Counted from the first letter of the stretch, positions 9,263-19,792 are shown. The stretch is 64,000 bases of DNA from Ralstonia pickettii (GCF_030582395.1 NZ_CP104381.1:3100001-3164000), one strand, 5' to 3'. The notes: generated by a model from the sequence alone, not told the origin. Numbers and translations: made by a program.

Positions 9263-10630
9263 ATGGACAGCTTTCTCATTCAGCGGGCCACACGCCGGCA
9301 GGCGACGTTTGCCGGCGCCATCGCGCTGATGATCCTCTTGACGCTGGCCGTGGCCGCCCCGCGTGCGGGCCTGCAATGGCCAGCGATCAATCCGTTCATG
9401 CCGATGTGCGCGCTGACGGTGTTCACCACGGCAAGCATCGCCGCGTTTCTGCTGGGCGCGCAGTTCACCGTGACACGGCAGCCAATGCTGGGCGCGCTGG
9501 GCGGCGCCTATGCCTTTACCGCCCTGGCCGTAGCGCTGCAGTTGGCGACGTTCCCGGGGGTGTTCTCGCCCACGGGCCTGTTTGGCGCACACCCGACCAG
9601 CGCGGGCTGGATGTGGGTGTTCTGGCACGGTGGCTTTCCGCTGTTCGTGATCCTGGCAGTACTGCTGCGCAATCGGCTCTCCGGCGACGCCGTTGCCGCC
9701 GGCCGCGTTGGCTTATGGGCTTGGCTGCTGATCGGCGGCCCGGCGGTGCTGGGTGTGTTGCTGTGCAGCGTTGCCGTGCTGGCCAACCTGCCACCGCCGC
9801 TGCACGCCAGCAATGGCGACAACCCCGTCGCGGTGGTGCTGTGGGCCATCAATGCCATCGCCGTGCTCGCCGTGGTGGCCAGCGGCCGCCTGCGCGCGGT
9901 GCTTGACGTATGGCTGGCCATTGCCGCACTGGCCTGCCTGACCGACACCACCCTCAACCTGCTGAGCACTGACCGCTTTACCGTGGGCTGGTATGTGGCG
10001 CGCCTCTTCAGCATGTTTGCGCCCGGGGTGCTCGTCTGCGTACTCGTGTGGGAGGTCACTGCGCTGTACCGGCGGCTGTTCGAGGCGCATGTGTCGCTGC
10101 GGCAGGCGTCCATGCGTGACGCGCTGACCGGCCTGTACAACCGCACCTACTTCAACGAGCAGATCGACAGGCAGATCGGCGCGGCCCAGCGCAACGGGCG
10201 GCCGCTTTCACTGGTGATGGTCGATGTCGACCACTTCAAGCGCTACAACGATGCGTACGGCCACCTGAAGGGCGATGCATGCCTCGCTGCGGTGGCCCAT
10301 GCGCTGGCCGGTGTGGTGCGCCGCCCGGCAGATTTCATCGCCCGCTACGGCGGCGAGGAATTCGTGATTGTGCTGCCGGAAACCGATGCGAGCGAAGCGC
10401 AGACCCTTGCCGAGCGCGCACGGGAAGCCGTGCTTCGCCTGCGCATCGAGGCCGCCGCGCCGTCGCGCTATGTGACCGTCAGCGCCGGTTGCGCCACGGC
10501 CGTGCCTGACAACGGCGCCCTCTCCATCGATACGCTGGTCGAAACCGCCGATGCCGCGCTGTACCGCGCCAAAGCGGCCGGCCGCAACCTCGTGATGACT
10601 GCGCAGCCTGCGCACGCCGCGTTCACGTAG
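9263..10630 (+). CDS. membrane diguanylate cyclase (MASE4-like + GGDEF)
   Basis: 455 residues. About 280 residues of membrane segments (MASE4-like sensor) are followed by a GGDEF domain with the active-site sequence GGEEF and an RxxD inhibitory site (RPAD) five residues ahead of it. This predicts an active, feedback-inhibited cyclic di-GMP synthase. The ATG at 9263 follows a G-rich ribosome site and begins just before the first helix. Cyclic di-GMP commonly activates Pel and amyloid matrix production, both encoded in this window, but a direct link is an inference. Confidence 0.85.
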   Translation: MDSFLIQRATRRQATFAGAIALMILLTLAVAAPRAGLQWPAINPFMPMCALTVFTTASIAAFLLGAQFTVTRQPMLGALGGAYAFTALAVALQLATFPGVFSPTGLFGAHPTSAGWMWVFWHGGFPLFVILAVLLRNRLSGDAVAAGRVGLWAWLLIGGPAVLGVLLCSVAVLANLPPPLHASNGDNPVAVVLWAINAIAVLAVVASGRLRAVLDVWLAIAALACLTDTTLNLLSTDRFTVGWYVARLFSMFAPGVLVCVLVWEVTALYRRLFEAHVSLRQASMRDALTGLYNRTYFNEQIDRQIGAAQRNGRPLSLVMVDVDHFKRYNDAYGHLKGDACLAAVAHALAGVVRRPADFIARYGGEEFVIVLPETDASEAQTLAERAREAVLRLRIEAAAPSRYVTVSAGCATAVPDNGALSIDTLVETADAALYRAKAAGRNLVMTAQPAHAAFT

Positions 10631-10699
10631 CGCGAGAGAGCGTGACATGACGCGACATCACGCACGGCAAACAATCCGGCATGCGAGCGTTCGGGGCGC

Positions 10700-10985
10700 C
10701 CGTCTTTGCTGTCTTCTTTATTTCTTCTGTATATAAAAATAGTAGTAGTAGATAACGGTGGATTGTTTCTGTGGATAGGCGCAGAAAACGCTGTTGCGTC
10801 AATGGTTTGCGAAACGCACAACCCGTCGGACAGCATGTGCCGTTGCGTGGATGACTCGTGCAGAGCATGCCCCGCGCTCTCGGGGACCATCCAAGTTATT
10901 CCTGTGCTGTGGACAACCTGACCCCGGACAGCCAACACAGTTGTCCCTGAAGTTCTTCACGTGTTTATCCACATATCCACAGCGA
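10700..10985. other. oriC-like region: AT-rich tract, DnaA-trio-like repeats and DnaA boxes
   Basis: This is the 376-base gap between the GGDEF and LysR genes. It holds an AT-rich tract (10711-10740), four TAG trinucleotides plus ATAA (10740-10755), a GC patch CGGTGG (10756-10761), then TGTGGATAG (10770-10778). Further DnaA-box-like sites are TGTGGACAA (10908-10916), perfect TTATCCACA (10965-10973) and ATATCCACA (10973-10981). AT-rich, TAG repeats, GC patch, then box in this polarity is the arrangement of the DnaA-trio unwinding element described for B. subtilis oriC. No dnaA, dnaN or rep gene is adjacent. It could be an active origin, a DnaA titration site or a relic. Confidence 0.55.
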
Positions 10986-11006
10986 CAAGCGCGACCATGC
11001 GCCGGA

Positions 11007-11834
11007 TTACCGCTGCGGTGCCCGCTCAAGCCGCGCCGGGAACGCCTCCACCAGCCAGTCAATGAACACTCGCAGCCGATGCGTGACATGGCGCGTCTGC
11101 GGATAGACGACGTGAAACGGGTAAGGCGCCGGCCGCCACGGCTTGAGGATTTCAACCAACACGCCGTCGTTGATCGGCGATTGCGCCGCATAGCCAAAGG
11201 TCTGCACGATGCCCAGGCCCGCCAGGCAGGCGGCGAGATGTGCATTGCTCTCGTTCACGCCGACGCGATGCTCGACTTTGATCTCGGTCTTTTCGCCATC
11301 GCGTTCAAATCGGAAAGGGACCGACCGACCCGTCTGGCTGAACACGTAGCTCACCAGCCGGTGGCCATTCTTGAGTTCATCGGGGTAAGCCGGCGTGCCG
11401 TACTGCTTGAGGTACCCCGGGGTGGCGCACGTGATCAGCGGCGCATCGCCCAGGTGGCGTGCGACCAGGGACGAGTTGTCCAGCGGGCCGCCACGAATCA
11501 CGCAGTCGACGTTGTCCGCAATCAGATCCACCGAGCGGTCTGATACGCCGAGGTCAATCCTGATCTCGGGATAGCGCGCCACGAATTCCGGCAGCAGAGG
11601 AATCAGCACGTCGCGCGCCGTCGACCCGCCGACATCGATGCGCAACGACCCGCGTGGCCGTCCGCGTGCGAGGCTGAACGACGCGTCGATGTCTTCCAGG
11701 TCGCGCAGGATCCGCGTGCTCTTGGCGTAGTAGTCCTCGCCTTCGGGCGTGACCGTCACCCGTCGCGTCGTCCGTTGCAGCAGGCGTACACCCAGATGGG
11801 CCTCCAGTTCCTGTACCTGCTTGCGCCACCGCAT
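11007..11834 (-). pseudogene. LysR-family regulator, 5'-truncated (no helix-turn-helix)
   Basis: The reading frame opens at KQVQELEAHLGVRLLQRTTRRV, which is the end of the LysR DNA-binding domain. The first ~30-35 residues holding most of the helix-turn-helix are missing. The ligand-binding domain (residues ~60-270) is intact. The ATG at 11834 lies on the junction with a truncated SDR gene reading the other way, so both genes appear to have lost their 5' ends in one deletion. Without the HTH it should not bind DNA. Confidence 0.75.
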
Positions 11835-12412
11835 TGCGCGCCGATGCGTCGGTGCTGTCCGACCTTGACGCCGTCTATGCCCAGATCGCCAAAGTGGCCG
11901 GCAAGCTGGACATCCTGTTCGCCAATGCCGGCGGCGGCGACATGATGCCGCTGGGCGCCATCACCGAAGAACATTTCGACCGGATCTTCGGCACCAACGT
12001 GCGCGGCGTGCTGTTCACGGTGCAGAAGGCGCTGCCGCTGCTGACCGATGGCGCATCGATCATCCTCACGGCGTCCACGGTGTCCGTGCAGGGCACGGCC
12101 AACTTCAGCGTCTACAGCGCCAGCAAGGCGGCGGTGCGCAACTTCGCCCGCTCCTGGGTGATGGATCTGAAGGATCGTGGTATCCGCGTGAACGTGGTGA
12201 GCCCCGGCCCGATCCGCACGCCGGGCCTTGGCGGCCTCGCATCGGATGAAACGCGCCAAGGCCTGTTCGACTTCCTCGCCGCACAGGTGCCGCTGGGCCG
12301 CCTGGGCGAGCCGGCCGAAGTGGGCAAGGCCGTCGCGTTTCTTGCGTCGGACGCCGCCAGCTTTATCAACGGCATCGAGTTGTTCGTGGATGGGGGGATG
12401 GCGCAAGTTTGA
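11834..12412 (+). pseudogene. SDR oxidoreductase, 5'-truncated (no nucleotide-binding motif)
   Basis: The frame begins RADASVLSDLDAVYAQI, equivalent to about residue 60 of a classical SDR. The TGxxxGxG cofactor motif is missing. The rest is well preserved: NAGGG, the catalytic serine in LTAST, YSASK, and the C-terminal GGMAQV. The only initiation codon is a TTG at the junction, without a ribosome site. It lies head-to-head with a truncated LysR gene; SDR/LysR divergent pairs are common, so a single deletion of the shared promoter region explains both. Confidence 0.75.
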
Positions 12413-12486
12413 TGCGCGCTGACAGCCCCGAGCGGCCATTCGCCCTCGAGCACAGCGAGACGATGGCCGCGACTTGTTGGGGAATC

Positions 12487-12516
12487 GCCGTCGGCAACGG
12501 GATGCGTGCCGACGGC
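12487..12516. terminator. strong hairpin between convergent genes
   Basis: GCCGTCGGCA and TGCCGACGGC form a perfect ten-base stem with a ten-base loop, just past the stop codon of the minus-strand gene at 12523 and after the plus-strand SDR remnant. No T-run follows on either strand, so it may be a transcript-end stabiliser rather than a canonical terminator. Confidence 0.5.
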
Positions 12517-12522
12517 TGATGA

Positions 12523-13137
12523 TTACATCGGCGGCGCCACACCGTCCTTCTCAACCACAATCTGGCGCCCGCTGTACGAGCCGTCCTTCTCCGGCGTCGC
12601 CACCACGAAGACCTTCTTGCCAGCCGACAAGTCGGCGCGCGTTGCCGGCACCAGCGTCACGACGGGCACGTTGGCCGGCACGATGATGGTGTTGCTGCCG
12701 CCTTTGTAGGCCAGTTTGAGGTCACGCCCGTTCGTACCTTGAACCACCGATTCCACGTTGGCGTTTGTCATCGTGCTCTTTGCACCGAGATCCCACGCGT
12801 AGTGGCCCTCACCCATGCCGCGCGCCGCTTCCGGAAAGACGAGCACTTCCTTCGCCGTCAACTTGCCGTCCGCGCCCGGCATGGCTGCAGCGCCCACATA
12901 TGAGCCCGGTTTGATATCCGAAAGTTGAATGGCCTTCACCGCGTTCAGGTTGGCGGCCGGGTCGACATTGATCAGCACGGTGTCACCGCTGCGGCGATGC
13001 ACTTTGAGGCTGTTGTCAGACAGCGAGACGATCTCGCCGCGGATCCGTTCGGGCTTTGCGGCCGGCGATTGGGCGAGCGCTGTGCCCGCGAGTGTCAGCG
13101 CCGCAACGCAGACGGAAAGTTGGCGTCGGATGGACAT
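12523..13137 (-). CDS. periplasmic hypothetical protein (DUF5666-like)
   Basis: 204 residues with a Sec signal peptide ending ALA|QS. The mature protein is beta-rich with the repeated pattern of small OB/SH3-like modules (RIRGEIVSLSDNSLKVHRRSGDTVLI), resembling DUF5666-type proteins. The start at 13137 has a perfect AAGGAG at five bases; the longer start at 13167 lacks one. It is the last gene of the same-strand group with the molybdoenzyme and cytochrome b, so it may assist that redox pair, but this is inference. Confidence 0.65.
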   Translation of the reverse strand: MSIRRQLSVCVAALTLAGTALAQSPAAKPERIRGEIVSLSDNSLKVHRRSGDTVLINVDPAANLNAVKAIQLSDIKPGSYVGAAAMPGADGKLTAKEVLVFPEAARGMGEGHYAWDLGAKSTMTNANVESVVQGTNGRDLKLAYKGGSNTIIVPANVPVVTLVPATRADLSAGKKVFVVATPEKDGSYSGRQIVVEKDGVAPPM

Positions 13138-13214
13138 GGAGACTCCTTGAGGTCGTTTGTGTTTCACGGTTTCACCGGCGTAGGCAGCCGGCGCAGGTCA
13201 GCAGGCTTGTGGCT

Positions 13215-14006
13215 TCAGGAACCGCCAAACCAGTTGTATCCCTGGTTCTCCCAGTAGCCGCCAGGGAATGTGTTCGTCACCGTGATGGCGACGATATGTT
13301 TGGGGTTCTTGTATCCGAGCTTCGTCGGAAAACGCAGCTTCATCGGGAAGCCGTACTTCGCGGGAAGGATTCCGCCGTCATACGTCAACGTGAGCAGCGT
13401 TTGCGGATGCAACGCCGTCGGCATGTCGATGCTTGTCCAGTAGTTGTCGGCGCAGTGGAAGGCGACATATTTGGCGGTGGTGTCGGCGCCGGCGTGCCGC
13501 AGGAAATCTGCGAATCGGACACCGCCCCATTTGCCGATGGCGCTCCATCCCTCGATGCAGATGTGGCGCGTCACCTGGCTCTGCTGGGGAAGCGCATGCA
13601 GTGCGTCCAGCGTCCAGATGCGCCTGCCTTGGACGCGGCCGTTGAGTTCAAGGCGATAGCTTGCAGCATCGACTTCCGGCACCTGATCGATGTCGTAGTA
13701 CGCATTGAACGGAAACGGGCGCGCGATCATCGACTCCGGATAAGTCGGCGCCAGCTTGCGCGGATCGAAGAGCAACGCTTGCGCGTCGTCGTTGAACGAC
13801 GACAGCTTGCGCAGCATGCCATTGACCGACGTGTCGTTCGTCAGGTCGCAGCCGGACAGCAGCATCAAGCCGCCCAGCGTCAGCATCCGCTTGCCGAACA
13901 GGCGGCGCTGCGATGAAGCGAGTTCCTTCTGCGCGTCCTTGACGATGGATGGCGCGTCGAGCGACAAGGCGGGGGCGGCCGTCAGGAAACGTTTTGGTGT
14001 GGTCAT
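13215..14006 (-). CDS. molybdopterin-dependent oxidoreductase, MsrP/sulfite-oxidase fold
   Basis: 263 residues with a sulfite-oxidase-type molybdopterin domain. The cofactor cysteine is in RHICIEGWSAIGKWGGV, followed by FHCADNYWTSIDM and YGFPMKLRFPTKLGYK, as in YedY/MsrP and its plant-type relatives. The N-terminus has a twin-arginine-like QRRLFGKR ahead of a hydrophobic stretch ending in LLSGC, suggesting a Tat-exported lipoprotein. Two bases separate it from an upstream cytochrome b561 gene, the usual electron donor. MsrP proteins repair oxidised methionine; the substrate here is unproven. Confidence 0.8.
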   Translation of the reverse strand: MTTPKRFLTAAPALSLDAPSIVKDAQKELASSQRRLFGKRMLTLGGLMLLSGCDLTNDTSVNGMLRKLSSFNDDAQALLFDPRKLAPTYPESMIARPFPFNAYYDIDQVPEVDAASYRLELNGRVQGRRIWTLDALHALPQQSQVTRHICIEGWSAIGKWGGVRFADFLRHAGADTTAKYVAFHCADNYWTSIDMPTALHPQTLLTLTYDGGILPAKYGFPMKLRFPTKLGYKNPKHIVAITVTNTFPGGYWENQGYNWFGGS

Positions 14007-14008
14007 GA

Positions 14009-14608
14009 TCAGCGTCCTCGGATCATCGTCAGCAGTGAGCGCGGCACAAGCGCGACCATCACGACATGCACGATGAAGAAGCCGACCAGCACACACATCG
14101 CAAAGAAGTGCACGACGCGGGCGTTGTCGAAACCGCCCATCAACGTTCGCAGGACCGGCAACTGCACAGGCTTCCAGATGGCCAGCCCCGACAGCACCAG
14201 CAGCACGATGTCGGCAATCACGACCAGGTACGCCAGCTTCTGCACCGCGTTGTAGTGGCCCGCATCGCCGTGGCTGAGCCTGCCCCGCAGCGCAGCAAGC
14301 GTGTCGGTGGCGATGGCGCGCACGCCAATCGGAAACAGCTTCCTGCGCAACCGCCCCGTCGCCACACCCAGGGCGAGGTAGGCGATCAGGTTGGCCGCCA
14401 GGACCCACATGACCGCAAAGTGCCAGAGCAACGCACCGCCGAGCCAGCCGCCCAGCGTGATGGCCGGCGCAAACGTGATGGCCGGGAAGATTGGCGATGC
14501 GTTGTAAACCTGCCAGCCGCTCAGGCACATGGCGACCGCCGCGGCGGCATTGATCCAGTGGAAGATGCGCACCCAGCCGGGATGAATTGGTGACCGTTTC
14601 AAAGACAC
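14009..14608 (-). CDS. cytochrome b561-type membrane subunit
   Basis: About 199 residues. Four or five hydrophobic helices carry histidines suited to heme b ligation (RIFHWIN, LLWHFAVMW, VVHFFAMC, FIVHVVMV), as in Ni-hydrogenase/thiosulfate-reductase cytochrome b. The ATG at 14746 would add an implausible N-terminus over the promoter. I chose GTG at 14608; TTG at 14602, with GAGGA seven bases ahead, is equally possible. It probably feeds electrons to the molybdoenzyme encoded two bases downstream. Confidence 0.75.
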   Translation of the reverse strand: MSLKRSPIHPGWVRIFHWINAAAAVAMCLSGWQVYNASPIFPAITFAPAITLGGWLGGALLWHFAVMWVLAANLIAYLALGVATGRLRRKLFPIGVRAIATDTLAALRGRLSHGDAGHYNAVQKLAYLVVIADIVLLVLSGLAIWKPVQLPVLRTLMGGFDNARVVHFFAMCVLVGFFIVHVVMVALVPRSLLTMIRGR

Positions 14609-14770
14609 GTCCTCGTAACATCGCCAAGCGTTGAAGGCTGCTGCATTGGCGTGGGAAGAAGGATCGCCCCCGGGGCACGGCACCGGTATCGGATAAATGA
14701 CCGACCCGCGGCACGCACGCACTGCGCTATAGTCGGGCGCAATCAACGCTGCGCTTCTATCGGTAAATCA

Positions 14771-15878
14771 GTGAACGGACACAGCAACGCGCCGGGCGAA
14801 CCTGCACAGGTCAGCGTGTACGACGCTGTCCGGGCACTCGCATTCGTTGGCGATCTCAGCATGGGCCAGCCGACCGACCACTCCCTGCGAACGGCGTGGC
14901 TCGCGGCGCAGCTGGCCCGCGAAACTGGCGACGGAGACGCCTTGGTCGAGACGGCAGCCCAAGTGGCCCTGCTGCGGTGGTCGGGCTGCACGGCCAATGC
15001 ATCGGAGTTCGCCGATGTGCTGGGCGATGACGTTGCGGGCCGCGAGTCGATGCTCGCGCGACCCGGCACGCATCGACGAGGCGATCCAGACCGCGCAGAT
15101 GCAGGCGACGACATCGGCCGAACTGATTGGCGACGTAATCGACCTGAAGCTGCCGTGGATGACGGGCTACTCGCGCGCAGTGGCGCGCACCGCTTCCGCC
15201 TGCAGCACAGCACTGGGCGCCGACGACGCGAGCACGGCGCGTCTCTACACAGCAGCGCTGATCCATGGGATAGGCCGTGCGGCTGTGCCCAACGCGATCT
15301 GGAATTCTCCCCAGCGCCTCTCCGCCGCCGACTGGGAAAAAGTGCGGCTCGTACCGTACTGGACGGGCCGGGCCGGCAAGCAGACCGGCACGCTCGCGCA
15401 GGCTGCAGAGTTGGCCTCGTACGCGTATGAGCGGCTCGACGGCTCCGGGTACTTCCGAGGTGTGGGTGGCCAGGCCTTGTCGCTCGACGCGCGCGTACTG
15501 AGCGCGTCAGTTGCCTTTGTGGCGCTAGGCCAGAAGCGGCCGTGGCGCGACGCGCTGCCCGCACGTGAAGTTCAGCAACAGTTGGAGAACGAAGCAGGCG
15601 AAGGTCGCTTCGACAGCGCGGTGGTGGCGGCGCTCGTTGAAACGCGGGATACGCCCCCGCGGGTGAGCCGGCCTCGCCAACCGACCGTCCGGCTATCTGC
15701 GCGCGAGACCGAAGTACTGCGCTCGATTGGGCGCGGTGCCAGCAACAAAGAGGCAGCGCGCGAACTGGACTTGAGCCCGAGCACGGTCCGCACGCACATC
15801 GAAAGCGTTTTTCGCAAGCTTGAGTGCTCGACGCGTGCTGCCGCGACGTTGAAAGCGTCAGCGCTGGGGCTGCTGTAA
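14771..15878 (+). pseudogene. HD-GYP-like / LuxR-type regulator, frameshifted
   Basis: Two frames are needed to read one protein. The first (from GTG 14771) covers the N-terminal part to ...GRESMLA. The second resumes at RDPARIDEAIQ and runs to 15878. The switch falls in a GCGCG run at 15054-15062, where two bases appear to be missing. The second part has a degenerate metal site (HGIGRAAVP for HD, DGSGYFRG for GYP) and a C-terminal LuxR helix-turn-helix (LSARETEVLRSIGRGASNKE). It could be a true pseudogene, a phase-variable gene or a sequencing error. Confidence 0.7.
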
Positions 15879-15909
15879 AAGAGAAGGCTGCGCGACGGCA
15901 CGAAGCGGA

Positions 15910-16161
15910 TCAATCCGTCATCAGATGACGCATCAACAGCGTCGGGTCCGCAATCTCGAGAATCAGACGACGCAGTACCCGTTTGCGCATGTGCTCATCG
16001 TCGAGCACCCACGGAGCGCTGACCTCGCTGAGATGCCGCGTGATCGCATCGCGGTGGTCGGCACCTTCCGGCAGGCTGAGGCGTGCAGCCAACAGGCCGG
16101 CAACGACGTCATCGATCTCAACGTCCAGGTGCTTCGCGTCAATGGTGAGTTGCAGCTTCAT
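15910..16161 (-). CDS. small hypothetical protein downstream of groEL
   Basis: 83 residues, acidic and soluble, with no recognised domain. It starts MKLQLTIDAKHLDVEID and ends in LLMRHLMTD. It follows groEL on the same strand after 110 bases that contain a strong hairpin, so it may be expressed at reduced level from the groESL transcript. Function unknown. Confidence 0.55.
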   Translation of the reverse strand: MKLQLTIDAKHLDVEIDDVVAGLLAARLSLPEGADHRDAITRHLSEVSAPWVLDDEHMRKRVLRRLILEIADPTLLMRHLMTD

Positions 16162-16226
16162 GGGCGTGATCGAACCTCAAAAAGCCGGCACCGCAACGGG
16201 GACTAGCGGCGCCGGAATGCAGTTGC

Positions 16227-16248
16227 ACCGGCCGGCGAACCGGCCGGT
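16227..16248. terminator. hairpin downstream of groEL
   Basis: ACCGGCCGG and CCGGCCGGT form a nine-base perfect stem with a four-base loop, 24 bases past the groEL stop. No T-run follows. It may terminate, attenuate or stabilise the groESL message. Confidence 0.45.
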
Positions 16249-16271
16249 CGATGGCAGCACAACTGCGTGGT

Positions 16272-17921
<1,650 letters not shown>

Positions 17922-17990
17922 TCAACACGTCGCGAACAACCGGCCTATTTGCGGTGTCTGTCCGGCAGTGTCCGCGAGCGGCTCGAGGCT

Positions 17991-18308
17991 TCAGGCGGCC
18001 TTGGCAACCGCCTCGGCGTGGGTTTCGATGACGCCCATGACGTCTTCTTCACGCATGACGAGGAGTTCCTCGCCATCGACCTTGACGGTCTGCCCGGCGT
18101 ACTTGCCGAACAGCACCTGGTCACCGACCTTCAATTGGAGTTCGCGCTGCGTGCCGTCCTGAAGCAGGCGGCCCGTGCCGACCGCGATGACTTCACCCTG
18201 CTCGGGCTTTTCTGCGGCGGAATCAGGAATCACGATGCCCGAGGCCGTCGTCCGTTGCTGTTCGATTCGCTTGACGATAACCCGGTCGTAGAGGGGACGA
18301 ATCTTCAT
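17991..18308 (-). CDS. groES: co-chaperonin GroES, C-terminally extended
   Basis: 105 residues. The mobile-loop region ([19 protein letters not shown]) and beta-barrel core are typical, but a ~10-residue tail ([12 protein letters not shown]) extends beyond the usual end. The start at 18308 is preferred over ATG 18314 because AGGAG directly abuts the latter and is six bases from the former. A sigma-32-like promoter lies about 110 bases upstream. It is expressed with groEL as the lid of the folding chamber. Confidence 0.93.
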   Translation of the reverse strand: MKIRPLYDRVIVKRIEQQRTTASGIVIPDSAAEKPEQGEVIAVGTGRLLQDGTQRELQLKVGDQVLFGKYAGQTVKVDGEELLVMREEDVMGVIETHAEAVAKAA

Positions 18309-18417
18309 TTCCATCTCCTGAGCGATAGATCACCAAAAAAGGGAATCCGGCTTGCGCGCCATTCAAGCAGGGCGCCAGGCAGGGCAAGCAAGCCGTGCCG
18401 AATACTTGGCGGATTGC

Positions 18418-18447
18418 AAAATAGAAGCGCACCGCCGCGAGTTCAAG
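18418..18447 (-). promoter_or_regulatory. candidate heat-shock (sigma-32) promoter of groESL
   Basis: On the minus strand CTTGAA (18447-18442) is followed after 14 bases by an AT-rich CTTCTATTT-like element (18427-18418). This matches the -35 and spacing of sigma-32 promoters well and the -10 poorly. Confidence 0.4.
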
Positions 18448-18481
18448 AGGTGAAAAAACGGCGAGTTTGTAACAAAATGTT

Positions 18482-19126
18482 TCACGGCAACAGGATGCGC
18501 CGGACGGCTCCCAGGCGGTAGACCGTTCGGCTGCGGACCGGCCGGTGGCGCGGTAGTTGGCGGGGGATTGGAAGGACAGGACAGGGCGGCTCGCGTCCGC
18601 CATCCGGGCCGAGCGTATCGTCCGGCTCCTCAAGCGCCTGCCACACGCCACCCTTGACGGGCCGGAACAGCCAGCGCAGGTAGCCTTCGTTCGCGGCAAT
18701 CTGCATCAGCTGGGCACGATCGGGAGCGCCATCGATGAGTGCCTCGTCCGCCGAGGCACCTTCGTAATCGCCGAATGCCTGGCGGCATGCCAGCGCTTCA
18801 CCTGCGGATGCGCCCACCACGTTGCAACCGCGTCGCTCGACGCGCTCAAGATCCCATGCGCCGAGCTGCCAGGCGGCGTCGAGCAGCGCCTCGTCAACGG
18901 CTTCGACGCTCTGCCAGGCGTGCGTTAGCTGAATGGCCGAGCCCGGGACGGAGCGCGGTGGAATGTCGACTCCCGGCAACACGAGCGGGCTGGCGCGGCG
19001 AAATCCATGCCAATGCAGGATCGCCACGAGCGGCGTATTCGGTCGGCGGGCCGCTGTCACGGTGACCGCGACCAACGGCAACCGCACCGCATCCATCTGT
19101 TCGTGCACTGCGTTGAAAAGGTCCAT
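18482..19126 (-). CDS. conserved hypothetical protein between heat-shock genes
   Basis: 214 residues, with no domain, signal peptide or membrane segment I recognise. Notable segments are LVAILHWHGFRRASPLVLPG and GCNVVGASAGEALACRQAFGDYEG. It ends about 170 bases upstream of groES on the same strand and is divergent from the Hsp20 operon, so it may belong to the same stress block. Its own start is 190 bases from hsp20. Function unknown. Confidence 0.6.
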   Translation of the reverse strand: MDLFNAVHEQMDAVRLPLVAVTVTAARRPNTPLVAILHWHGFRRASPLVLPGVDIPPRSVPGSAIQLTHAWQSVEAVDEALLDAAWQLGAWDLERVERRGCNVVGASAGEALACRQAFGDYEGASADEALIDGAPDRAQLMQIAANEGYLRWLFRPVKGGVWQALEEPDDTLGPDGGREPPCPVLPIPRQLPRHRPVRSRTVYRLGAVRRILLP

Positions 19127-19156
19127 GAAACCTCCGAATGACGTATCGAATGGCCT

Positions 19157-19185
19157 CTTGAAATTTCCGCTTGGCTCCTTATTTT
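19157..19185 (+). promoter_or_regulatory. sigma-32-like promoter of the Hsp20 operon
   Basis: CTTGAA (19157-19162), a 14-base spacer, then CCTTATTTT (19177-19185). This fits the heat-shock consensus CTTGAA-N13/15-CCCCAT-T and lies 130 bases upstream of the first Hsp20 gene. Confidence 0.6.
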
Positions 19186-19315
19186 AGGAGTCGTCAATGC
19201 AGTCGCGGTTCTCGCGCTGCGTGTTTCGATTTATTTGTCAGTGGCCCGCCACGGACGGATGAACTGGAGCGCGTAGTTCGGTTCAGTCTCCGTGCGGGCC
19301 CTTCAGGAGCCAGCC

Positions 19316-19759
19316 ATGAGCGATCTGTTTTTTGGCACCGATCTGCTGGGCGAATTTGATCGCCTGCAACGGCAGATGGCCACTCTCTTTGCGGGTGCAC
19401 CCGCCAGCCTGCGCGCCACGCGCCTGGGCACCTTTCCACCCGTCAACATTGGCAGCACCGATGACTCGGTCGAGATCGTCGCATTCGCCCCGGGGCTCGA
19501 CCCCGCGCAAATCGACGTCTCGATCGACAAGGGGCTGCTGACGATCAGCGGCGAGCGCAAGCGCCCGGATTTCGAGATGACCGACGATACGCGCGTGTAC
19601 GCCGACGAGCGTTTCACCGGCGCATTCCGTCGCGTGATTGAGTTGCCACAGGACGTCGACCCCGACAAGGTCAATGCACGGTACGTCAACGGCTGCCTGA
19701 CCATCAGCGTCGGCAAGTCGGAGGCATCGAAGCCGCGTCAGATCACAGTGCAAGGCTAA
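19316..19759 (+). CDS. Hsp20 small heat-shock protein
   Basis: 147 residues. An alpha-crystallin domain (about residues 40-140) includes VNIGSTDDSVEIVAFAPGLD, the ERKRPDF loop and the closing GCLTISVGK strand. Such proteins hold unfolded clients as oligomers until Hsp70/ClpB act. The start at 19316 follows AGGAG at six bases. It is first in a two-gene operon with another Hsp20, 33 bases apart. Confidence 0.9.
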   Translation: MSDLFFGTDLLGEFDRLQRQMATLFAGAPASLRATRLGTFPPVNIGSTDDSVEIVAFAPGLDPAQIDVSIDKGLLTISGERKRPDFEMTDDTRVYADERFTGAFRRVIELPQDVDPDKVNARYVNGCLTISVGKSEASKPRQITVQG

Positions 19760-19792
19760 GCCACAGCTTGCGCAAGCATCAAGGAGCACATC

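Noticed and set aside
10700..10985. Plasmid or secondary-chromosome origin with repA/parAB
   Set aside because: No replication initiator or partition gene is adjacent or anywhere in the window, so only a DnaA-type element is supported.
11007..11834. Functional LysR gene with a shortened N-terminus
   Set aside because: The helix-turn-helix is missing and the start lies exactly at the junction with another truncated gene.
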